From: Graphiopsis chlorocephala
Lineage: Eukaryota; Ascomycota; Dothideomycetes; Cladosporiales; Cladosporiaceae
Assembly (NCBI GenBank): GCA_022828445.1
Contig: JAIZZJ010000002.1
Span: 1,426,001-1,490,000 of the forward strand
Direction of reading: 5' to 3'
DNA: 64,000 nucleotides
The position numbers were made by a program, and so were the translations under genes. The notes under the pieces were generated by a model that had not been told where the DNA came from, did no database searches, and saw only the letters and a list, made by a program, of their open reading frames with translations. How positions within the stretch are numbered: the first letter of the stretch is position 1; each line of letters begins with the position of its first letter. This document shows, piece after piece, positions 33,331 through 43,928 of this stretch.

Positions 33331-35107
33331 ATGGCCGCCCGCCGAGCATTGTCGACGAGGACACTCACGACGCTGTCTCTCCGCCCGGCAGTAGCAAGCT
33401 CAGCACGCCGCGTTGCCAGAATGCCTCAAGCAGTAGACGCTGGCAAGATTGCCGTGCGCAGACTGCACGCCACCACCTCACACCTCCAGGCCGCCACGGC
33501 GAGCTTGCCTACCGAGGTCCCTACTTCCCACGAGCAGGTCTCCCAACCCATTGACACCGCCAACTTCCTCGACAACAAGTTTGTGCCGTCTCAGGCCACC
33601 CAATGGATCGACTTGCACGACCCTGCAACCAACAACCTCGTTACAAGAGTACCGCAGAGCACAGATGCCGAGCTGAAGGCCGCCGTCGACAGCGCTGAAG
33701 CAGCTTTCCCGGCGTGGAGGGCGACCAGCATCATGCACAGACAACAGCTCATGTTCAAGTACACCGCTTTGATCAGGGAGAACTGGGACCGTCTTGCCGC
33801 GAGCATCACTCTCGAGCAGGGAAAGACGCTCGCGGACGCAAAGGGCGACGTCCTGCGCGGTCTACAGGTCGCCGAGACCGCCTGTGGCATCACCACTCAG
33901 CTCACTGGTGAGGTTCTCGAGGTCGCAAAGGACATGGAAACCAGATCCTACCGCGAGCCTCTTGGTGTTGTCGCAGCTATCTGTCCTTTCAACTTCCCTG
34001 CCATGATCCCTCTCTGGACAATCCCTATCGCCACCATCACCGGCAACACTTGCATCATCAAGCCCTCTGAGCGCGACCCTGGTGCAACCATGATCCTGGC
34101 TGAGCTCGCGGAGAAGGCCGGCTTCCCTCCAGGTGTCATCAACATCATTCACGGCTCGGCCAAGACTGTCGACTTCATCATTGACGAGCCTAAGATCAAG
34201 GCCATCTCCTTCGTTGGCTCCAACAAGGCTGGTGAATATATCTACACCCGTGGCTCTGCCAACGGCAAGCGTGTCCAGGCCAACTTGGGCGCAAAGAACC
34301 ACGCTGCTGTCCTTCCCGACTGCAACAAGAACCACGCACTCAACGCCATCACTGGCGCTGCTTTCGGTGCTGCCGGCCAGCGCTGCATGGCCCTCAGCAC
34401 ACTCGTCCTCGTTGGCGAGACCAAAGAGTGGACTGCTGAGATCGCTGAGCGCGCAAAGGAGCTTTCCATGAATGGTGGCTTCGAGGAGGGTGCTGACCTC
34501 GGTCCTGTCATTTCACCTCAAGCCAAGGAGCGCATTGAGAGCCTCATCGGTACTGCTGAGAAGGAAGGCGCGACCATCTTGCTTGATGGCCGTGGCCAGA
34601 AGCCTGCCAAATACCCCAACGGCAACTGGGTGAGACAATGCACGCTACAAGTTTCACAAGAAGTGTCGATCACTAACATCCTCTTCCCAGGTCGGCCCCA
34701 CTATCATCACCAACGTAACTCCCGAGATGACCTGCTACAAGGAGGAAATCTTCGGCCCCGTCCTCGTCTGCCTCAACGTCCCCACTCTCGACGACGCCAT
34801 CTCCCTCATCAACGCAAACGAATACGGCAACGGCACTGCGATCTTCACGCGCTCCGGCGCAACCGCGACTCGCTTCCAGAAGGAGATCGAGGCCGGCCAG
34901 GTTGGAATCAACGTTCCCATTCCCGTCCCCCTTCCCATGTTCTCTTTCACCGGCAACAAGAAGTCCGTCGCTGGTGGCGGAGCGAATACTTTCTACGGCA
35001 AGCCTGGTGTGCAGTTCTACACACAGCAGAAGACTGTCACCAGCTTCTGGAAGGCGGAGGATGCTGTCAGCACGAAGGCGGATGTTATCATGCCCACGAA
35101 CAAGTAG
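33331..35107 (+). CDS. Methylmalonate-semialdehyde dehydrogenase (acylating), mitochondrial
   Basis: Exons are join(33331..34629, 34691..35107), giving 571 residues. The 61-bp intron has a GTGAGA donor, a CACTAAC branch point and a CCCAG acceptor. The enzyme oxidises methylmalonate or malonate semialdehyde with NAD+ and CoA to propionyl- or acetyl-CoA, in valine, pyrimidine and inositol-related catabolism. The N-terminal 60 residues are Arg/Ser/Ala-rich and acid-free (MAARRALSTRTLTTLSLRPA), a typical mitochondrial presequence. The catalytic Cys352 lies in FGAAGQRCMALS, the hallmark of the MMSDH (ALDH6) subgroup. AICPFNFPAMIPLW and YKEEIFGPVL are further ALDH motifs. The C-terminus FYTQQKTVTSFWK is typical of the family. 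Reading through the intron would give a scrambled tail, so splicing is essential. Confidence 0.94.
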
Positions 35108-35400
35108 GAGGTTGGATACTTGTACATACGCGTGTCATGGACGAGAATGTAACAAAGGGAAAAGTAACGACATATTTTCAGCAACGCGCTACATGGACTT
35201 TGTCATGAAGCAACAATACGATCGTGTCTGCACGCACACTTCCATTGGAATGTTTGCGTCCACTTGCCTGCACCCGTAACATACAATTTCCAGTGATCTC
35301 GTTAGTTGGTGCGCCAGTATCATCGACAATAAAACTAGGTATGTATAGCCTTACTTACCGTTGAGATACACTTATGCCCTCCTTGTCATACCACGTAACA

Positions 35401-35755
35401 ACGATGCGATCTATTCACCTTAGCGCAGAAGAAATGAATGGGCCAAATACCAGACACCCGCCATGGCTTCAGCCCTCGGCCAGGAGGTCTGATAGTGTAT
35501 CCACGATGCGATATATTCAACTATTGATATATTCAACTATTGCAGAATCCGGACACCGGGCGTGTTTTCGAAAAGTCAGAAGCATATCCACAACGCGATG
35601 TAGCCAAGTTTTGCTGAAGCCGGAAACTAGTGTGACTTCAGCCCTCCAATATACGCAACGAAAGCATGTCAACGATGTGATCTATTCAAGTTTTGCGGTA
35701 GCCAGACACCCACCATGGCTTCAGCCATTCGCTCCGGAGCTTACCGACGATGAGC
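35401..35755. repeat. Degenerate tandem array, unit about 75-100 bp, 4-5 copies
   Basis: Copies begin at about 35401, 35503, 35591, 35672 and 35747, each with a variant of ACGATGCGATCTATTCAA. Two copies also carry a shared CCAGACACCC(G/A)CCATGGCTTC block (near 35451 and 35702), followed by AGCC. Unit spacing shrinks from about 102 to 75 bp, and copies differ by substitutions and small indels, so the array is old. Seen directly by eye; alignment scores were not computed. Confidence 0.65.
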
Positions 35756-36082
35756 GTGCGTAACAACTGTTATGCCGACCCGTCTATCAGTGTGTCCCAT
35801 GTTTCGTCTGCGACTCTCAGGCCCAAACATAAGCACAACGATGAAGCTCCAAAGCTTGAACAGGAGACAAGCCCAATCGAAAAGCGTGGAAAGCGATCCA
35901 AGATCAAGGACGAGCCGACTGACGACGACTGCGATGGCCACCTCACGAAAGGTCTGGCTACGGACAATCTGCCTACGAATACGACGTGTCCAACGAGTTC
36001 TCCGCCCACTTGCCCGAACGTGGAAGGTAATGGGGAAGATGTCACCCTACAGAGTACAGTACGCAAAGTCGTACACGACTGA
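35750..36082 (+). CDS. Doubtful small open frame, 110 residues, unknown
   Basis: ATG at 35750 lies at the right edge of the degenerate repeat array. The product is hydrophilic with a KRGKRSKIKDEP basic patch and Asp/Glu-rich stretches, which could be part of a nuclear protein. The antisense strand is open over the same length, and no splice partners or family were found. It could be a relic exon. Confidence 0.15.
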   Translation: MSVRNNCYADPSISVSHVSSATLRPKHKHNDEAPKLEQETSPIEKRGKRSKIKDEPTDDDCDGHLTKGLATDNLPTNTTCPTSSPPTCPNVEGNGEDVTLQSTVRKVVHD

Positions 36083-36948
36083 TCGACACTGCCAGGCTCC
36101 GACATCTAGCGCACACAACTCTCGACATTTCTTTGGTGTCTTTGTACCATATAGCAGGCAGATGGTTTTGCATTAATGCGATCTGATGTACAGAAATCGA
36201 GGCAGGCGGTTGCAGAAGTTGCGATGTAGAACTATCTCGGTCCAGATTTTTGCTTCGGGTGAATAGCATTTAGAAAAATCAGAAACTCCTTGAATCTGGC
36301 TAGCTCGAACTCACCTCAATCAATCTCATGGTGTTCACAAGGTACAGTACAGTCGAGTTGCTATGTGCGTCACGCAAATGTATTATATTAGCCGTCTCAT
36401 GTAAGCTACGCATGTTACCCGTCGATTGCAGCGTAACTAAATGTATGAATATTACTGTACTTTCAACAGCCTATCATGTTGGTTATAAAGATGCCCACTT
36501 CGATGCATGGTCAACGCATTTCTATCTTGTCTCGTACATACACTAGGTAGACATACAGGTACGCAACGTCACGCCAGGGTCCAGACATTTGATCTGATCC
36601 GCACGGAATATCTCGCAGTACTTTCTCACCAGCGGCGAAGTCCGTCGAACGTAAGGTCTCCTCTACACTACTGTATGCAGCTATGAAGATGGATGTCGAT
36701 CAACAGTCTGACAGCGGTCTTTCGAACTAAGCTCATTCTAGGCTATGCTGCATCGAAAATTCCAACTATGAGACTTTTCCTGTCTCAGCTGCGTTGAATA
36801 GCCAGGCAAGCCAGGTTCTTTGAATGACTTGGAGGAACCCCTACTCATACTTCTGCCAATTCCGAGCAGAGCAAGACTCTCTAGTCTTCAGGGGATGGCG
36901 TGGAACGTAGAGCTCTGCTGAGGAACGAAGGGTAGGTATCGCCGATGA

Positions 36949-37437
36949 AGATAACAGTGTTATTTTGAGATCTTTACAAACAGTCTGTTATTAATAACAG
37001 TTACATTGTTATCTTAGCATCTATAAAAAGCCCTCAAACATGCTACTAGTGTCATCAAAGGCATCTAGCTCAATCTGCTCCTGTTGTAATACCTCATCCA
37101 CCAAATCTATCTCAATCTCAATCTCATGTTGTTGTTGTTGCTCTTCAGGGTGTTGCTCCTTATCTTCCATCTGAGATTGATTGTTATCACTTCCCCTTTT
37201 CTTCCTTAGGTTGAATAAGTAAGTGGATTGTATATGTTGTTGTTAAGATATTGATTGGTGTTGGTAGGTAGGGAAATCCGCTCGAAGCCAGCTAGGCAAA
37301 TCCACAACAACATAATCCGTGCGTTGCTACATCCGGATTAGCTCCGGTCAAAATAACAGTTATCTTCGATTGATAGCATAACAAACAACGTTATTGTTAG
37401 ATAACGTTATCTTTGTTATTTTGTTATCTTCAACACT
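36949..37437 (-). mobile_element. Transposon-like remnant with imperfect terminal repeats
   Basis: Both ends carry TGAAGATAACA in inverted orientation (near 36946-36956 left and 37422-37432 right), with further ATAAC/GTTAT words and short palindromes (GTTATTAATAAC, AAGATAACGTTATCTT) next to them. The element is about 490 bp and AT-rich. Inside it, minus-strand 37220-37028 encodes a short tail: IQSTYLFNLRKKRGSDNN, a Gln run, an acidic repeat EIEIEIDLVDEVL and a stop, preceded by an in-frame TAA. It looks like the 3' end of a transposase-type gene left in an internally deleted, non-autonomous copy. No target-site duplication could be matched. A hAT-like origin is only a guess from the CTAGTGTTG end. 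Confidence 0.4.
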
Positions 37438-37461
37438 AGGTCACTAGGCGATGATGGCTGC

Positions 37462-37562
37462 TTGCAGAGGTCTGACAAGGACGCCTGCTGGCCGAGGCTG
37501 GACGAGAACGCTTGCTTGTGGAGGCTAGACGAGGACGTCTGCTTGCGGAGGGTAGAAAAGGG
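37462..37562 (+). repeat. 27-bp tandem repeat, about 3.7 copies, in-frame
   Basis: Units start at 37462, 37489, 37516 and 37543 (partial). In one plus frame they read LQRSDKDAC, WPRLDENAC, LWRLDEDVC, LRRVEKG, a nine-residue repeat with conserved R, D and terminal C. There is no ATG-initiated gene around it that I can support, and the frame ends at 37647. Period divisible by three and conservation at codon level suggest past coding use. Confidence 0.7.
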
Positions 37563-37782
37563 CCATGGAAGGTGTTACTGCTGCGTACGCATCACGGGCT
37601 GGAAAGGCGCACTTGTAGCCTCGAGCATGTCGATCTGCATTGCATGAGTTAATTGACTGACTGTCCAGAAGATACCTTCGAAAACACAGGGACTTACCTC
37701 GGGTGTGCGCTCGGCTGGGTAGCTCGCTGGATCTATGGCCATATTATCTGCCTCACTCAAGGACCTCAGTGTCGGCCTCTCC

Positions 37783-38303
37783 TCACTCTTCAAGCCTACG
37801 CATGAAAGCGCCCTCCTCCTCGTGCGACTGGGATTCCGCAGAGGCAGCGTTGTCCTCTTCTTCCATCTCCTCCTCAGGGACGCCGAACTCTTTGCCCTCT
37901 ATCTCCTTCAGCGCGTCGAGTGCCTCGCACAGAGAATCAAATGCCCGTTCTGTCTTTTCATTCCTTCCCCTGTGGTGAGAAGAGATCGTCATCTGGTGGA
38001 GGGTTTCTACCAAAATTTAGATTTATCCAAGAAGAGGAATGGCCCTCTGTACGTACCAGCCCGAGTGCGAGTTGCCCGGAATTCCTCTTCACTCTCGACA
38101 ACAAGCGCGAGAAGGACGAGAGTACAAATTTGGATGTAACGTGGGACGCTGCCCTCATTGATGATTTCAGTGCACGCTTGGATGCATTCGTCCAGTTTGT
38201 CCTCATCATAGTAGGCGTGGGCTTCTTGATATGCTTCCGACAAAGTCGAATATATCGCACTGTGGATACTTTATCGCACCCGCTCGCCGAGGGTTGATGC
38301 CAT
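37783..38303 (-). pseudogene. Small helical (TPR-like) protein gene inactivated by one in-frame TAA
   Basis: A two-exon model complement(join(37783..38006, 38057..38303)) has a perfect 50-bp intron (GTACGT donor, TCTAAAT branch region, GGTAG acceptor) and 471 nt in one phase. The frame is broken only by TAA at 38271-38273, the 11th codon after ATG 38303. Downstream the frame reads TLSEAYQEAHAYYDEDKLDE, then CIQACTEIINEGSVPRYIQI, pairs of amphipathic helices as in TPR hairpins. Exon 2 ends in an acidic EEEMEEEDNAAS tail. There is no other ATG in frame until exon 2, so a shortened protein is unlikely. The stop could be one C-to-T change from a CAA codon (CpA to TpA, the RIP-type change). Alternatives are a sequencing error, or a missed upstream exon joining after 38273. 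Confidence 0.55.
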
Positions 38304-40185
38304 GGCATGTGTCTGGTATGTCGCCGCGTTATGTGCGCAGCGGATGAATGTCGAATGCTGCGCGAAGAAATTGTTCGTGTTTTTTGCAGCCTCCGAGGGC
38401 TATCACAAGCATTCGCGTGCTTCTAACTCATTTGCGTCACCGTCTGCCGCCGCCTGCCACCGCGTGACTGCCAAATGCTCCTTCCGCCTGCGAAACCAAA
38501 CCAACGCTTGGCGCAATCGCACTTCCACTCCCTCGGACGCGCGCATCCCTCTGGTACATCACAGGACGACAAAAAGCGTGGGGTTTTTGATGGGGACCAT
38601 GAGGAATTCGCGCCTAGTCCTCTCTTTAAGGAGAAACGCTCGACCTGAAAGAAGGGCTCGGCTCCAAAAAAAGCGCTCTGCTCGAAAGAAGCGCACTATA
38701 GCGGAAGGGCAAGACGTCTTGTATGGCAACGAAATCATGGCTCCAATCGATAAAGAATCTGGAGGCATCCAAAATATGGTAGTGTATCAGTAGCAGATAT
38801 CGAATGCTAATGTACTGTAGCTGTTAACATCATCATACTAAAGCTGAAGATACGTACTTCATCTCAATGGCTCTTGACGTGATTACTTTGACTGGCATTC
38901 TGGGTAGCGCGTTACATTGTATGAAGAGTGAAGATATATTTCAATGGTCTCAACGTGACGTCTTTGATGGAGAGATCGGGTCGCACATTACTTAGCGCGG
39001 AGAGCGAGAGTGTATCTGAGTGGCTCCCGTCGTGGATGCTTAGCTCGCTATGTGAGGACAATACGTTACATGGCGTGGAGAGTATGCTTGTATCTCAGAG
39101 ACGCTCGTGGTGGGATTTCGGGATGGCGTGTTGGATATCACGTCCTATTGAGAGGAGGGCGTGGGTGTATGTCAGTGGTAAGCAAGTCTGTAAATCTTTC
39201 TGTTGTCGATGGTACCAACACACCAGCTCTTTAGACGGCGAAACATGATCCGCGGTGTCTCAATGACCACCGAGACTACATTCAGCTGTGTAATTGTCGA
39301 TAACCTCACATCAGCTACTGAGCTAGCCCTGCATCATTGACATGACCCCAGAGGCAGGAATGGTCGAAGCTACCGATAGAACTGATGACATCCTCACACT
39401 AGCTTCGCTCTTGTTAGGCTGAACAGGTGTCTCGTATTTGGCTGACTCGGGTTTTTTCGTATGCAAAAATACAAACTGTATAGAAGCTAATCTCTCTAAT
39501 ATATTCCAAGAGCTATACTTGAAATGTTCAATCCCATACTCGTGCCAATTGCAACCTGTCGTGCGGCCCTGACGGTACACTTGCCAAGTCCAGACTCTTG
39601 CAAATTTTTGCAACGCGTAGGCCGCAATTACTCATGCTCACACGGCTAGGTGTTGCTCTGTCGGATCTCGCGTACTATGGCAGTTGGAGCCGTCTTAGCA
39701 GACATCGCAAAAGACGCAGTCTTGTGATTGGCGAAGCTTGGGCCAGACTGAGCGCCTGTGCGTTCTAGGTTGGTACCCACTTGGCATCGTCGCGGACGGA
39801 TCTTGTTCATGCAATTTAATTGGCTTCGAGCTGTAAAGTAAGCCTTTTCCAGTGTCCGCGTCTGTGACGGAAGGGTGGATGCTCGGTGACGATGTCGATG
39901 TCGTGATCTCCAGTAGACCGCCTCGTAGAGATTCCGGTGCCAATCAGCACATCAAAACTGTCGTGAAAGGTAAATTCCTGGCGGACCGACGAGTGCCAAA
40001 CGCTTCCGTAGATCAAAGTCAAGCTTGGGATTTCCTGTCAGAACCTCATGGGTGTCTCTGCGTGCTACGAGCGAAAACCCATCATGGGAACGTATTGCAC
40101 CCAGACGGTCGACTAAGCAGTAAACTTGACCACGGAGATATGTTTTTTTGCCAGTGCTTGCCAGACCCAGCAGGCAATAGCTCTC
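38304..40185. other. Repeat-rich intergenic island, right part
   Basis: No confident gene. A 163-codon plus frame (38302-38793) overlaps the pseudogene start antisense and is not supported. A degenerate array occupies 38845-39175. Short minus-strand frames at 39323-39613 (FKYSSWNILERLASIQFVFL) and 39816-40022 (RQEFTFHDSFDVLIGTGIST) look faintly protein-like but have no continuous gene model, so they may be decayed coding DNA. The right end holds the YPT35 3' UTR. Confidence 0.5.
38845..39175. repeat. Degenerate tandem array, unit about 75-85 bp, about 4 copies
   Basis: Copies begin near 38845, 38930, 39005 and 39084. Each shows GA(A/G)...GTATCT-(C/G)A-TGGCTC followed by CGTGACGT/CGTGGTGG and GCGCGTTACAT or GCGTTGGATAT, ending in GGAGAG(T/C) or GAAGAGT. 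Similarity between neighbours is moderate, with many substitutions. No coding frame runs through it. Found by eye only. Confidence 0.45.
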
Positions 40186-41105
40186 CTAAGAGAAGATGAA
40201 ATCTTTCACCAACGGCGAGCTCGCAAACTCGGAATTGAGGAGGATACAGCTGTTTCCAGACGTGACACGTTAGCATGATTTATTCCGCAAGAATGCTGAG
40301 GACGTACTTGATGAAGTGACTTAGCCCATTCTTGCGCTGTTCCAAGAATCTTGGCCTGAAGCGTGACACGACGCTTTTGCGAGGGAGTTTGGGTATGCTA
40401 CCCTCAGCGTGAGGAAACGCTTTCACGAGGTTCTCGCGAAGACGATCAAATTCAGAGTATCTGGATGATTGATCAGTAAGCACCGAGTTGAATGGTTTAG
40501 CAATAACAGAATCGTAGGTGTAAACGGTGAGACAACGGTGGCAGTGTTAGGTACACGACATGTAAGTCTCCTGCTATGTAGAGTATGGCACATATGCACA
40601 TACACTACATGCAAGTAATGCGATAACCGCCTGGAGCAAAATAGCAGAAGCCGAGCACGTACCTTTTTCGGATACTCATGTCACCACCCTTGAGAGTGCT
40701 AACGGTAAGGTTCCATGTGACAAAGGAACCGACACCTGATGGCCCAGATACAACGGTATAATCATCGACGGTTACAGAACGAGCCCAGCAACCTTGGCTT
40801 TGCTCGTGTTGCTCCTCAGAGTGATCCTCGAGTTGTATAGTACCCGGGCTAAGGTGACTGATGGAATGGTATGAAGTTGTACGCGAATGCTGACGCGGAC
40901 TCCACCACAACGGAGGTACGTCTATTTGGCGGTCTGCATGAGTGGAGGCGGCAGCGGCGTCTACAGATGTTTGCATGGGAGGTTGGCGGTCGGGGGTGGA
41001 GGAGGCTGGCTCGGCTGTATGGTCAGGATGCAAGGCCTCCTCTTCCGGCCGGTTAGGCAGTGGAGCAGCGCATTGCTGCTGTGGTGGCGGCAGCGGCTCC
41101 CCCAT
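40186..41105 (-). CDS. YPT35: PX-domain endosomal/vacuolar protein YPT35, three exons
   Basis: Exons are complement(join(40186..40249, 40308..40460, 40663..41105)), giving 219 residues (yeast Ypt35 has 214). Introns are 58 bp (GCTAAC branch, GAAACAG) and 202 bp (GTACGT, ATCCAG). The C-terminal half is a complete PX domain: SVTVDDYTVVSG strand, then IRKRYSEFDRLRENLVKAFP with the phosphoinositide-binding RYSEF across the exon junction. IPKLPRKSVVSRFRPRFLEQ (PxxP loop) follows, then RKNGLSHFINCILLNSEFAS and PLVKDFIFS. The N-terminal 100 residues are Pro/Gln/Ser-rich. In yeast Ypt35 binds PI3P on endosomes and vacuoles and recruits Vps13. I chose ATG 41105 (MGEPLPPP); the frame is open upstream to 41324 but without ATG. 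An extra 5' exon cannot be excluded. Confidence 0.85.
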
Positions 41106-42540
41106 AGGCTTTGCGAAGCTTCTCAGCAAACGAGGGCCCGAGCGGACAGTAGAAGAGTGACTATTAGACGAATAGCGTGTGGAGGCATGAGACAGCGGTA
41201 TCAGCAGCCGCAAGGAAGGGTGGCGGATTGGGGTGCGGTTGAAGATTGCCGGCGAGCGATGTGTTGCACTGAGAAAGTCTGTGCCGAATGATCGGCGGGA
41301 AGCCTTGTCTGGGGATGTGTCCACGATTCGCGAGCTATTATACTGGCGTCTGCACGTGCTGCCACCGGGTGATTACCGACTTAGGGTATGGGCCAGTGGG
41401 GATTGCAAAGTGGTCAGCACGTCGAGCACGTTTGCTGTTCGCAAGAAACCAATCTAACTACGGAGGTGTGATCAAAGCCTTGATGAGCGTGTTTTTCACC
41501 GAGTAGGAGGAAGCAGGCTGTCAGTTTCTTGCGCATGAATTTGCGCCCGATTAGCAAGAATGGTCGTTTTTGAACATGGGTATAACAAAGCTAGCACATC
41601 AGAGCATAAAAGGCCATCAACCTCTAGTGGTATTCCAGTGGCAGTGCTAGGCTCCCAGCCAAATCGAACACTGCGATTTTAAGTAAAATGAGACCGCTGT
41701 TTGTAGACTCAGTCTTGCACGTGGGCAGATTTTACGGACTTTGTCGTTTTCAACGCCGTTCCGTTTGGGGCTCTGCACCTCTTTACCTAGGTACGCTGAA
41801 TCTGAAGGAGCTCTCGCCACTTTAGACACGTCTTATGGTTCGCTCGTCGCCGAGCGCCTGTTCTCTCCACAGCCTAGTGCGATCTCTGGGGGCGTGTTTT
41901 CCCTTTAGCGTTATCTATTTTCTATCTCGCCATGGAGCTATGGTATACCTGTTGTGCCTAGAAGTGGCCGGTATGCATATCGAGCCGCGTATGCTCTGGT
42001 CAGCTGCATAGATGTACCTTGTATGACTCGGCAGTGGCAAACAAGTTACCACACAGCGTCTTCAATCGCCCCAGCGGCGAGGCATGTGCCCGCGGCATGC
42101 TGTTGCTATCTCCCCATCCATATACCGAAAACCTACCAATACTACCAAGGGTGCGGTTGCGCTAGTCCATGTCTCATCACTCTAGTTACCCGACGCCGCC
42201 ATAGCTCCCTCCTCTTACTCGTGCTACCATTAGTATTTCTTCCTCGTGCACTTGCATCTCCTCCCTTTCTTCACGCACAATCGCTTCTCCTCTTCATACT
42301 GCATACTGCAAGTACACAGGTAAGGATCCCCCGCTACTCGAGCTTGCCATGTTGAGCTATGGGCAGCCATCGAGGAAGCCGCTTGCTCCAGCCATACACC
42401 TCAACAAGATGTTTTGTCCACATGTAGGACCACATAGAACAAACACTGATCCGCCTTGTCAGCAGTTCCTCGCGACTTCATAATTGCATTGATATCAACT
42501 TGCGAATCGTACCATAATTCCAACGCACACAATCAACACC
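41106..42540. other. Divergent intergenic region, YPT35 / DUF7707 gene
   Basis: 1.4 kb between divergent starts. A TATAT/CT-rich stretch near 42190-42310 is likely the promoter or leader of the rightward gene. The 133-codon frame at 41954-42355 overlaps it and is low-complexity (Ser/Leu/His). CACGTG-like and GC-rich words are scattered. No gene or repeat seen. Confidence 0.55.
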
Positions 42541-43261
42541 ATGAAGACCTTCACCGCCGCCATCGCCTCGAGCGCTCTGCTCTCTGTAGCATCCGCACAA
42601 TCTCAGTACCAGATCTCACCCGATTCAGTCCCCGAGAGTTCGAGACAATTCTGGTGCAATAGCCAGATCACACAGTGCCCCGTAAGTCTCATGGCTTGCT
42701 TTTCATAAGACATCCTCCTGACATGCGTCACAGTTGATCTGCCTCCAGCCCCCATCAGAGACCGCAACACTCAATGACAACACATGCGATCCTGACACCC
42801 TGAGCTTCTCTTGCGTGTGCGGCGACGGTCTTTCGCCCAACGTGACCCAGTACACCCAGACGATGCCATACTTCGTCTGTCAGGAGTGGGGCAACCAGTG
42901 CGTGGCCGCCTGCGGCAATGGTGACAACGCTTGCTCTTCAGCCTGCAGACAGGACCACCCCTGCGGTGCTCAGGATCCCATCAGGCCCAACTCTTCGACC
43001 ATCACCAGCACCATGTCCTCCAGCAGCTCTCGCACTGCAAGTGAGGCTGGCGCTACCACCGACAGCAGCGGCGGCACCATCTACTCTGGCTTCGGTGGTG
43101 CATCGGCCACTGGCGACAGCAGCTCGGCGGAAGAGAGCTCTTCAAGCGCTTCCCAGGCTGCGGACTCCGGAGCTGGAAGAGTTGGAATGGAGTTCGGACA
43201 AACCTTCGGCATCCTCGCTCTGGCGGGTGCTTTCTTCGGCGGCTTTGCGCTCGTCTTGTAG
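42541..43261 (+). CDS. GPI-anchored cell-surface protein, DUF7707 family, two exons
   Basis: Exons are join(42541..42681, 42734..43261), giving 222 residues. The 52-bp intron runs from GTAAGT to GTCACAG. A signal peptide (MKTFTAAIASSALLSVASAQ) is cleaved near residue 18-20. A Cys-rich domain of about 100 residues follows (QFWCNSQITQCP, LICLQPPSETATLNDNTCDP, FSCVCGDG, YFVCQEWGNQCVAACGNGDN, ACSSACRQDHPCG), matching the fungal DUF7707 pattern. A long Ser/Thr-rich linker suggests O-mannosylation, and the last 22 residues are hydrophobic (FGILALAGAFFGGFALVL), a GPI-attachment signal with the omega site likely in DSGAGRVG. The protein should sit in the plasma membrane or wall. Its role is unknown. 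Confidence 0.88.
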
Positions 43262-43928
43262 GCGAGAGGTGTCTTTCACACCTCCAGCTTCGATTCTCGT
43301 ATAATCTTTCTTCGTCTTTTCTTAATCAGCATCACGGCAGCGTCCGCTGGAAGACGCACATCCGTCAACGGAACGGAACATACACTATCCTTTACTAGCG
43401 ATACAGCGCATTGGGGTCTGTGTCGCTCTTGCACATTATAGGTGTCGACGATGAAGTAGCAAGAGATGGGTTAATTGTGAGCGACGGCGTTGTACTAGCG
43501 AAATGCCAATTTGATATTCGTTGTGCCTTTAGAGGCTACAAAACATCTTCATTTTGATCTGGTCTTGTGCTTGTAATATGTTTGCCTGGAATCTCTGCCA
43601 CAATGTACAATATAGTCAGAGCGAAGTGATGTCGTGGTATGATGAACTCCGGCGACAACCTGTGACAAACGAAACCGACCTCGGTCTCCACTCCACTCCG
43701 CTCCACTCCAAGTTCTGGGGCTGGGAGTTGGGAGGAGCACTTGAGACTTGCTATTCCCGAGACCCGACTACACCGTACCAGGAGGTACTCAATTGTGCAT
43801 TGCAATACCTTCAGTATTATATTCATCACGCCCAGTAATTTTTCTTTAGCTTTAGCCAGCGTTGTAAGATATTCCTAAGATCAGCACTCCAATTTCAGAA
43901 GCACAACGGACGCGTCAAGAGAGACATC
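43262..43928. other. Intergenic region, tandem genes
   Basis: 667 bases with the DUF7707 3' UTR and the promoter of the lyase-like gene. Open frames of 94-97 codons exist on both strands around 43550-43838 but overlap each other and show no features. Nothing else seen. Confidence 0.55.

Larger units (their letters stand above)
35108..37782. other. Repeat-rich intergenic island, left part
   Basis: 2.7 kb without a confident gene. It holds the MMSDH 3' UTR, a degenerate tandem array (35401-35755), a doubtful small frame (35750-36082), an AT-rich stretch at 36240-36560, a transposon-like remnant (36949-37437) and a 27-bp repeat (37462-37562). These are listed separately. Confidence 0.6.

Noticed and set aside
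38302..38793. 163-codon plus-strand frame with several Cys
   Set aside because: It begins antisense to the start of the small pseudogene, has no domain character, and turns into an Arg/Lys-rich run (RARLQKKRSARKKRTIAEG) without splice support.
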